A stretch of DNA of 9,633 nucleotides, from assembly GCA_031285945.1 (NCBI GenBank), contig JAITVF010000101.1, positions 1-9,633 on the forward strand. The letters run 5' to 3'. Below the pieces are notes generated by a model, which made no database searches, was not told the origin of the DNA, and saw nothing but the letters and a program-made list of their open reading frames with translations. How positions within the stretch are numbered: position 1 is the first letter of the stretch; each line of letters opens with the position of its first letter. This document shows positions 1 through 5,398 of this stretch, piece by piece. The translations under genes and the position numbers were made by a program. This DNA comes from Oscillospiraceae bacterium (GTDB taxonomy: Bacteria; Bacillota; Clostridia; Oscillospirales; Ruminococcaceae).

Positions 1-1393
1 GGGAAAGGCACCAGGCGCTGCGGTCCTCCACCATGCCGGTCATCCGGCCGCGTCCCCACTCGGGGATAAACTTTACGGTTCCTATCTGGTCTACGGTTTC
101 TTTTTTGAAATCCTCAACCGAGCAGAACCACTGCTCGGTCGCGCGAAAGAGTATCGGCTTCTTGCAGCGCCAGCAGTGGGGATACTGGTGTATCATATGC
201 TTCTTAGCGAACAGGTGTCCGCTTTCCTTAAGGCGCTCAAGAATGAGGCCGTTGGCCTTTTCGGTAGTCACCCCTTCGATAAAGTCGCCCGCTTCCGCGG
301 TCATTTTTCCGTGGTCGTCCACCGGGACCACCACGCCAATTTCATCATAATTGCGGCAAATGTCAAAGTCCTCTACTCCGTGGCCGGGAGCGGTGTGAAC
401 GCAGCCGGTGCCCGACTCAAGGGTTACATGACCGCCTACTATAAGCAGCGAATCCCTTTCGAGGAAGGGGTGCCGGCATGAGCTGAACTCAAACTCATTT
501 CCCTTTGCGCTGCCCAGAAGCTTATATTCGCCTACGCCCGCCGCTTCCATTGTCGACGCGACAAGCTCTTTGGCCATCACATAGTATTCGCCCGAAGCCT
601 CAACCATCACATACTCAAAATCGGGGCCAAGGCAGATGGCGAGGTTTGCCGGCAGAGTCCAGGTCGTGGTAGTCCATATAAGGACGTAAGTTTTAGAAAG
701 ATCGGCCGCGCCCATCCTTTTAAAGACGCCGTTTCTGTCGTCCTTCACCTGAAACTTGACATAGACGGAATCACAGGGGTCTTCCTCGTATTCAATTTCG
801 GCCTCCGCCAGAGCGGTCGTGCATTCGGCGCACCAGTAAACGGCCTTAAGATCCTTGTAGATGTAGCCCTTTTCGGCCATGTCGCCAAAAATTTCGATTT
901 GCAGGGCCTCATAGTCGGGGGTAAGAGTCAGGTAAGGGTCGTCGTAGTTAGCAAGGGTTCCCAGACGTTTAAACTGCTTTTTCTGGTTTTCCACATGGTA
1001 AAGGGCAAAGTCGCGGCAGTGCCTGCGGAGCTTTACCGGGTCGGACGCTTCCTTAAGCCCGATTTCCTTCATAGCTTTTAGCTCGATCGGGAGCCCGTGG
1101 CAGTCCCAGCCGGGAACGTAGCTGCAAAGATATCCGGTCATATTCTTATAGCGGACTATAACGTCCTTTAATACCTTGTTCAGCGCCGTTCCCAGATGTA
1201 TATCGGCGTTTGCGTATGGGGGGCCGTCATGAAACACAAAGAGGGGCTTACCCTTGTTGTTTTCCACCATATTGTAATAAAGGCGGTCCTTTTCCCACTG
1301 TTCGAGCATGGTGGGTTCCCGCTGAGGCAGCCCGGCTCTCATGGGGAACTCCGTTTTGGGCAAATTGAGGGTGGTGTTGTAGTCCTCCGGCAT
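1..1393 (-). CDS. ileS: Isoleucyl-tRNA synthetase (3' end outside window)
   Basis: IleRS attaches isoleucine to tRNA-Ile and edits mis-activated valine. The first 464 codons are present, about half of the usual protein, with no stop before the window edge. The N-terminus MPEDYNTTLNLPKTEFPMRAGLPQRE is bacterial IleRS-like (residues 1-26). The class I signature is HLGT at 66-69 (1187-1198), within PPYANADIHLGTALNK. Then come YVPGWDCHGLPIE (92-104) and YWCAECTTALAEAEIEY (186-202). The CP1 editing domain has the Thr-rich WTTTTWTLPAN (240-250) and GTGCVHTAPGHGVEDF (328-343), with the editing Asp342 at the same number as in E. coli. CWRC and RATEQWF (407-423) return to the catalytic core. The KMSKS loop and anticodon domain lie outside. 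The motif is HLGT rather than HIGH. The gene follows divIVA by 58 bases and has its own Shine-Dalgarno. Confidence 0.97.
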   Translation of the reverse strand, partial: MPEDYNTTLNLPKTEFPMRAGLPQREPTMLEQWEKDRLYYNMVENNKGKPLFVFHDGPPYANADIHLGTALNKVLKDVIVRYKNMTGYLCSYVPGWDCHGLPIELKAMKEIGLKEASDPVKLRRHCRDFALYHVENQKKQFKRLGTLANYDDPYLTLTPDYEALQIEIFGDMAEKGYIYKDLKAVYWCAECTTALAEAEIEYEEDPCDSVYVKFQVKDDRNGVFKRMGAADLSKTYVLIWTTTTWTLPANLAICLGPDFEYVMVEASGEYYVMAKELVASTMEAAGVGEYKLLGSAKGNEFEFSSCRHPFLERDSLLIVGGHVTLESGTGCVHTAPGHGVEDFDICRNYDEIGVVVPVDDHGKMTAEAGDFIEGVTTEKANGLILERLKESGHLFAKKHMIHQYPHCWRCKKPILFRATEQWFCSVEDFKKETVDQIGTVKFIPEWGRGRMTGMVEDRSAWCLS

Positions 1394-1402
1394 TTTATAA
1401 TT

Positions 1403-1407
1403 CTCCT
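1403..1407 (-). promoter_or_regulatory. Ribosome binding site of ileS (AGGAG)
   Basis: AGGAG ends nine bases before the ATG at 1393, within the 58-base gap after divIVA. It supports this ileS start. The rest of the gap is too short for a T-box leader, and I see no convincing promoter in it. Confidence 0.7.
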
Positions 1408-1451
1408 GTATACTAATATGAGTTCGGCCTGTCTGTGCCGCGATACGCGTT

Positions 1452-2144
1452 TTATTCCTTGCGGGTAAGGTTGTATTCGTCTCCAAAGCGCAACGTTCCG
1501 AACCTGGAGGCGGATTTGCGCCGCGGAATCTCCTCCACGTCAAACACCCTGGTGCCGTCCAGATCGTCGGAAACGTTCTCAAAGCTGAAATCGAAGGCCT
1601 CCTCCCCTTCCGGGTCCTCCTGAGTTATTTCAACCTTTTCGCCTATATTGGCTACAAAGTGGATATCGGCTCCGTCCTGAGCGTCTGGCAGGTCGCCTTC
1701 GTCGTAGGGGATCTCCTGAATCAGCTCTATGTGATGCTTATATAGGGTGAGTATCTGCCCCTTAAACCTCGCGACCTCCATCTGCATTTTTGAGAGCGCC
1801 ATATTCTCGCGCTCAATACTGGCCTGAGCGTCTGCCAGTATCTCCTCCGCCTTGCGGGTCGCCTGAGCGATAATCGCCTCGGCCTTGCGTTTTGCGTCGC
1901 GCACTACGCTGTCCCCAAGCTTTTGGGCTCCTATCAGGGCTGTGCGCAGAGATTCCTCATCGTCCCGATACCGCTCCACCTGCTCGGCGAGTATCTCCAG
2001 CTTGCGGTCCATATCCGCGTTATTTTCGAGCAGGCTTTTAAAATTGTCGGCCGCCTCGTTAAGAAACAGCTGGACCTCCTCGGTCCTATAACCGCTCATC
2101 CCCTTTTCAAAGCGCTTACTCCGGATATTATCAGGCGTCAGCAT
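1452..2144 (-). CDS. divIVA: DivIVA domain protein (pole/septum-localised coiled coil)
   Basis: DivIVA recognises negatively curved membrane and recruits division, chromosome or envelope factors. The 230-residue product starts with the DivIVA N-terminal domain (LTPDNIRSKRFEKGMSGYRTEEV, about 2-24). A long coiled coil follows (about 28-145, rich in Glu, Lys, Ala; e.g. AKRKAEAIIAQATRKAEEIL). Next is an acidic tail (about 146-205) and a conserved-looking end, FGTLRFGDEYNL (215-226), similar to tails I recall from clostridial DivIVA. Gapless alignment with B. subtilis DivIVA puts Met16-Ser17 where that protein has the membrane-binding Phe17-Arg18. It is longer than B. subtilis DivIVA (164 residues), mostly because of the acidic tail. 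It lies 12 bases after ylmH and 58 bases before ileS. GpsB was considered, but the length, the tail and the position next to ileS favour DivIVA. Confidence 0.94.
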   Translation of the reverse strand: MLTPDNIRSKRFEKGMSGYRTEEVQLFLNEAADNFKSLLENNADMDRKLEILAEQVERYRDDEESLRTALIGAQKLGDSVVRDAKRKAEAIIAQATRKAEEILADAQASIERENMALSKMQMEVARFKGQILTLYKHHIELIQEIPYDEGDLPDAQDGADIHFVANIGEKVEITQEDPEGEEAFDFSFENVSDDLDGTRVFDVEEIPRRKSASRFGTLRFGDEYNLTRKE

Positions 2145-2151
2145 ACCTTTT

Positions 2152-2158
2152 CCCCCTT
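2152..2158 (-). promoter_or_regulatory. Ribosome binding site of divIVA (AAGGGGG)
   Basis: AAGGGGG overlaps the ylmH stop codon (TAAGGGGG) and ends seven bases before the divIVA ATG at 2144. It is a good match in a good position, so the ylmH-divIVA junction has an efficient initiation site despite only 12 bases between the genes. Confidence 0.7.
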
Positions 2159-2915
2159 AGGTATATTTTGCGCATACAATTGTGAGTCGCCCTTTTTTTG
2201 TCACGGGCCCAGTCTCTTCCACCCGGAACCTGCCATGGCCACGGATCGATAGAATATCGCCCTCGCGAACCCTTGTGTCGACTTCCGGGCAGACAATGTG
2301 GTTGAGCATTACCTGATCGGAAGCTATAAGCGCCGCGCCCTTTTCACGGGACAAGCCCGTCAGCAGCTTTATAATATTGTCAAGCCTCGCCGAGGCAACC
2401 GTTCCGCGCCGTTCCTCAAAAGCGGGCTTTGCGGGAGCAACCTCGCCGGCGCATTCGCCGCACTTAACGCCGTATCCCCCAACCTTGACCAGCTCGTTCA
2501 TACTACCCGGGGCGACCGTTGCCTGCGCGAAAATATGGCACTTACCCTCACCCTGTACAATATCGCCGATGCTCTCCCGCGTTAATCGCAGCGACATCAG
2601 CGACCCTAGGAAATCGCGATGGGTGAGCCGCGCGCCCTTAGGCAGCGTAAGCTCGACAGCCTTTATCGGATAAGCGGATAGCTCCGGTTCCTGCCAAGGC
2701 GGGAAGAAGCCCGCCATTTTTCTCGCGGCTCCGTTGAACCCGCCGTATAGCTCGCCGTTTACCCCCGAACGCCGGCAAAAGGCCTCGGCTACCGCCACTG
2801 CGCGCTCATCCATAAACGCGCCAAAACGCGGGGTTCCGCTCTCCGCTCTACGCCATAAATCATTGAGCCTCGTTACAAGCTCCCTATCCTCGCTAAAAGC
2901 CGGCGACAGGCTCAT
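2157..2915 (-). CDS. ylmH: YlmH family S4-domain RNA-binding protein
   Basis: YlmH proteins are cytoplasmic RNA-binding proteins. The B. subtilis member has been linked to ribosome-associated quality control, and the gene sits in the division cluster in many Firmicutes. The 252-residue length is normal. The N-terminal part carries RFGAFMDERAVAVAE (30-44) and the middle has LTHRDFLGSLMSL (97-109) and RESIGDIV (113-120), both family hallmarks. The S4 domain runs about 174-232, with SARLDNIIKLLTGLSREKG, then VREGDILSIRGHGRFRV, then TKKGR. No Shine-Dalgarno precedes the ATG: the bases before it are the end of sepF (GTTTTCTTTTAG), and the sepF stop touches the start, so translation is probably by re-initiation after sepF. 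A Cys152-x-x-Cys155 pair sits in the linker before the S4 domain. No YggT-type gene lies between sepF and ylmH, unlike in B. subtilis. Confidence 0.95.
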   Translation of the reverse strand: MSLSPAFSEDRELVTRLNDLWRRAESGTPRFGAFMDERAVAVAEAFCRRSGVNGELYGGFNGAARKMAGFFPPWQEPELSAYPIKAVELTLPKGARLTHRDFLGSLMSLRLTRESIGDIVQGEGKCHIFAQATVAPGSMNELVKVGGYGVKCGECAGEVAPAKPAFEERRGTVASARLDNIIKLLTGLSREKGAALIASDQVMLNHIVCPEVDTRVREGDILSIRGHGRFRVEETGPVTKKGRLTIVCAKYT

Positions 2916-3365
2916 CTAAAAGAAAACGCCGTTGCTTTCGAGCTCGTCCAAAAGGTCGCCCATAATGCCTACGTTAAACGGGGTAATGATGTACGTGGAG
3001 TTCGCGACCCGCTTGATCTGGCCGTTATTGGCATAGGCCACGCCGCTTAGGAAATCGATCAGGCGCCTGGTAACCTCTTTGTTGGCCGACTCAAGGTTGA
3101 GAACGATGGTGCGCTTTGTGTTGAGATGGTCGGCTATCGAGCTTGCGTCCTCAAAGCGCTCGGGCTTAACCAGCACCACCTGGAGCTGAGTAGTAGCCGC
3201 GATATTAACTACCTTGTTGGAATGACGGTCATTCGTCGGCGCCGGAACATAATCATCCGAGCCGCGTGGCTGGCTGTTTGTTTCAAACGCCTCGTCGTCC
3301 TCATAATAGTCGTCGTCAGGATATCCGATAAAGTTTTTGAATTTATCCACAATTCCCACTGTCAA
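2916..3365 (-). CDS. sepF: Cell division protein SepF
   Basis: SepF polymerises into rings and links FtsZ filaments to the membrane and to septum formation. The 149-residue product has the expected three parts. A short amphipathic N-terminal helix (VGIVDKFKNFIGY, about 3-15) should bind membrane. An acidic, low-complexity linker follows (about 16-55, DDDYYEDDEAFE). The SepF core spans about 60-145, with LNTKRTIVLNLESANKE, the RRLIDFLSGVAYA helix that includes the conserved Gly108, and YIITPFNVGI. The frame has no ATG start: the candidates are TTG at 3365 and GTG at 3359 or 3350. The TTG gives the longest product, while the GTG at 3359 gives 147 residues and is about as plausible. The stop codon TAG abuts the ylmH ATG directly. 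The gene lies 66 bases after yggS, past a GC-rich hairpin. Confidence 0.96.
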   Translation of the reverse strand: MTVGIVDKFKNFIGYPDDDYYEDDEAFETNSQPRGSDDYVPAPTNDRHSNKVVNIAATTQLQVVLVKPERFEDASSIADHLNTKRTIVLNLESANKEVTRRLIDFLSGVAYANNGQIKRVANSTYIITPFNVGIMGDLLDELESNGVFF

Positions 3366-3369
3366 GAGA

Positions 3370-3374
3370 CCTCC
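3370..3374 (-). promoter_or_regulatory. Ribosome binding site of sepF (GGAGG)
   Basis: A perfect GGAGG lies four bases before the TTG at 3365 and ten bases before the in-frame GTG at 3359. Neither spacing is ideal: TTG is close and GTG is slightly far. The site confirms sepF initiates here on a non-ATG codon but does not settle which one. Confidence 0.75.
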
Positions 3375-3409
3375 AAACCCAAAATAAAAGACATATTTTA
3401 AGGCCTTAT

Positions 3410-3427
3410 GCCCGGGCGGCCCCAGGC
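3410..3427 (-). other. GC-rich hairpin between yggS and sepF
   Basis: The minus strand reads GCCTGGG-GCCG-CCCGGGC, a 7-base-pair stem (six G-C pairs and one T-G) with a four-base loop, starting five bases after the yggS stop. Downstream is AT-rich sequence, but the T residues are interrupted (ATAAGGCCTTAAAATATG then TTTTATTTT), so it is not a canonical intrinsic terminator. It could be a partial terminator, an RNA processing or stability element, or chance. It sits in the longest gap of the window, where expression of the division genes could be set apart from the upstream genes. Confidence 0.45.
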
Positions 3428-3431
3428 GGAA

Positions 3432-4139
3432 TCAGCCATAGCTTCGGTTGCCAAATAGCGCGGTTCCGATCCGCACCCTGCTTGAGCCGTGCCTTATGGC
3501 GACCTTAAAATCCTCCGACATCCCCATAGACAAAATACCTACTCTAACATTATCTATTTTTTTCTCTTCGATGTCAACTTGTATTTGCCGCATACGGGCA
3601 AAAAAACGCTCATTTTCCAACGCTTTGTTGAGGACTGGCGGAATTGCCATCAGCCCCTTTACCCTTATCGCGGGAAAAAGCGCGATTTGCCTTATCAGTC
3701 TCTCGGCCTCATCCGGCATAACGCCCGACTTGCTTGTCTCCTCCCCTATGTTAATCTCAACAAGAATATCCATTATTATGCCCAGTTTTTCGCATTCGTC
3801 AGAGATTGCCTTCGCGAGCCGCGGCGAATCGACGCTTTCAATCATAGCGACCTTGTCGGCGACAGATTTAACCTTGTTGGTTTGCATATGGCCAATAAAG
3901 TGAATCTTCGCCTCCCCACGGTAGTCTTTGTATCTGGCCGTGAGCTCCTGCGCCCTGTTTTCGCCCAGAAGGCTCACCCCGGCCTCTATGGCTTCGTTTA
4001 CCTCCCCGGCCGTCCGGGTTTTGGTAACCGCCATAAGCTCTATTGCCAAAGGGTCTCTCCCGGCGCTTATGGCGGCCTCGGCAATTTCATGAGTTATTCT
4101 TTTTACGTTTTCCGCAACGCTAGTCGTAGACCTTTCCAT
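3432..4139 (-). CDS. yggS: YggS/YlmE-family pyridoxal 5'-phosphate homeostasis protein
   Basis: This is a 235-residue cytoplasmic single-domain PLP-binding protein of the YggS/PROSC family (YlmE in B. subtilis). It has the fold-type III barrel but no established catalytic reaction, and it buffers or delivers PLP and affects amino-acid metabolism. The PLP lysine is Lys40 in MAVTKT. Other family signatures are LGENRAQEL (78-86), HFIGHMQTNK, SKSGV and the phosphate-binding C-terminal stretch SMGMSEDFKVAIRHGSSRVRIGT (last third), ending ALFGNRSYG. Length and N-terminus fit the family. The ATG lies inside the end of the HlyD-like gene (20-base overlap), and its Shine-Dalgarno is poor: AAAGGA is far and GGAAG touches the ATG. 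Translation is therefore probably coupled to the upstream gene. Its place before sepF is typical for Firmicutes. Confidence 0.96.
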   Translation of the reverse strand: MERSTTSVAENVKRITHEIAEAAISAGRDPLAIELMAVTKTRTAGEVNEAIEAGVSLLGENRAQELTARYKDYRGEAKIHFIGHMQTNKVKSVADKVAMIESVDSPRLAKAISDECEKLGIIMDILVEINIGEETSKSGVMPDEAERLIRQIALFPAIRVKGLMAIPPVLNKALENERFFARMRQIQVDIEEKKIDNVRVGILSMGMSEDFKVAIRHGSSRVRIGTALFGNRSYG

Positions 4140-5358
4140 CTTCCAAATCAGTTCCTTTAGTTATAATCTGATCGTACTGCCTAAGGGTTTTGGTATCATA
4201 TGGGTCCACCGGCTGGCGGGAAAGTATAAAAGCCTCTTCCTCGTAGACAGGATCGACCCGTTTAAAGTGAACGACGTTGTTTTCAAGCGCATAAACGCCC
4301 TGAACGCCGTCTACGAAGCGAAGCCTTGAGGAATCAACACGCAGCCCGGTAAATTCCTCAAAGTAAAGCAGAACCTCGGGGTTGCGCAAGCTTACGGTAT
4401 CGGAGCCTATATAGTTGGAATGCAGGATGAGAACCGCGTCCTCCATTTCGGAGCCGTATACAAGCCTTCGCTTTACCGTGGCGGGAATACCCGCTCCGCC
4501 GCCGTCAAATACAAGCTCAAGCGCCTGACCTTCTCTTACCCGTTGAACGTCGTATTTATTCGCTTTTACGGCGATATACCAATTTTGGCTGGTTATAATT
4601 CTTCCCGAGCCCCACACGCTGCCTTTTAGCCCCGGGTCCACGCTGTCGAAAAGGGCCAGCAACTCATCAAGAGTCGCGGTTTCGGCAAGCTCAGGCGAAA
4701 GGGTCGACTCGTAGCCGTCTATTGGCCTTGCGTAATAACCCGAAACCGGGGCCTCGACCACCATGTCGGTTTCCTGCCCAGCGGTAGCGGCCAGCGAATC
4801 AAGCTCAGCCTCAAGCTGGTCGAGCCTTTGCTGAAAGCTCGATTCCTTGCCAGTCGCTATCTGGCGCTTATTGAGCAGTGAGACGAGATTTGGGCGAACC
4901 TCGCCGAGATCCCCGTAGTTTCCGGTTGCCGCCATCCCGACCAGATAGCCCAGCTGCTGCTTTATCTCTCTGCCCAGCGCCTCGGCGTTGGAAAAATGGT
5001 TTACCGACGAGTTCTGCGCCTCGCGCAGCATTGCGATCTCCCACTCCACCTCCTGGAGGCGACTGCGATTTCCACCGCTTTGATTAGTGGCCAGATATTC
5101 GACGACCGGCTGGCCTATAAGCACCCGCTCGCCATCGTCAAAAAGAACGCTCTCTATCCCCGACATCGAGCCGGGAATAACCTGCTCTTCGCGAAAGACG
5201 ATACCCTTAGACTCAAGGGTTTGCGCCACGGTGTATTCGTAAACGGTTTCGGTCTTAACGGGAATGGAAAACTGGCGGCTTGCCTGAACGCCCACATAGG
5301 CGAACAGAAACAGCACAAGCAGGGCGGCTACAAGCTTTTCTACAATTCTGCCGCTCAT
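4120..5358 (-). CDS. Membrane-anchored HlyD-like (membrane fusion/adaptor) protein, function unknown
   Basis: This is a 412-residue protein with an N-terminal transmembrane helix (about residues 7-26, LVAALLVLFLFAYVGV) and most of its mass presumably outside the cytoplasmic membrane. After the anchor comes a half barrel-sandwich (lipoyl-like) segment at about 40-90. An Arg/Glu/Gln-rich helical, probably coiled-coil stretch covers about 98-195, and the second half-motif VEAPVSGYYARP is at 201-212. Beta-rich adaptor-like domains follow to about 370. This order is that of HlyD-type adaptors of efflux or secretion systems, but no transporter gene is adjacent. The family resembles one seen before yggS in clostridial genomes, which I recall but cannot check. 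The frame opens at a TTG at 5415 inside mutL. The ATG at 5358 is preferred because a G-rich ribosome site lies just before it and the membrane helix then sits at the N-terminus. The 3' end overlaps yggS by 20 bases. Substrate and partner are unknown. Confidence 0.8.
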   Translation of the reverse strand: MSGRIVEKLVAALLVLFLFAYVGVQASRQFSIPVKTETVYEYTVAQTLESKGIVFREEQVIPGSMSGIESVLFDDGERVLIGQPVVEYLATNQSGGNRSRLQEVEWEIAMLREAQNSSVNHFSNAEALGREIKQQLGYLVGMAATGNYGDLGEVRPNLVSLLNKRQIATGKESSFQQRLDQLEAELDSLAATAGQETDMVVEAPVSGYYARPIDGYESTLSPELAETATLDELLALFDSVDPGLKGSVWGSGRIITSQNWYIAVKANKYDVQRVREGQALELVFDGGGAGIPATVKRRLVYGSEMEDAVLILHSNYIGSDTVSLRNPEVLLYFEEFTGLRVDSSRLRFVDGVQGVYALENNVVHFKRVDPVYEEEAFILSRQPVDPYDTKTLRQYDQIITKGTDLEDGKVYD

Positions 5359-5363
5359 CGGCG

Positions 5364-5372
5364 CCCCCCCCT
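5364..5372 (-). promoter_or_regulatory. G-run ribosome binding site of the HlyD-like gene
   Basis: On the minus strand an A is followed by eight consecutive G, ending five bases before the ATG at 5358. It is the only Shine-Dalgarno-like sequence in the 40-base mutL/HlyD-like gap, so it decides the start. Pairing register with 16S rRNA is ambiguous because of the homopolymer, so the effective spacing is not fixed. Confidence 0.6.
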
Positions 5373-5398
5373 GTACGTTTAAAAATAACCGTGGCAAT

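Noticed and set aside
1394..1451. Possible promoter before ileS (TATTAGTATAC in the gap)
   Set aside because: A -10-like AT stretch exists, but no acceptable -35 element lies about 17 bases upstream, and the motif sits almost on the ribosome site.
2192..2199. Seven-A run in ylmH that could act as a slippery frameshift site
   Set aside because: It encodes the conserved TKKGR motif of the S4 protein tail in the normal frame, and the protein has normal length. No downstream structure or useful alternate frame was seen.
3401..3408. AAGGCCTT palindrome before sepF as an operator
   Set aside because: An 8-base palindrome is expected by chance at this length, and there is no second copy or promoter nearby to give it meaning.
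3489..4160. 223-codon open frame on the plus strand opposite yggS
   Set aside because: It lies entirely antisense to a clear YggS gene, has no recognisable domain and crosses the yggS start region. It is a shadow of the real frame in GC-rich DNA.
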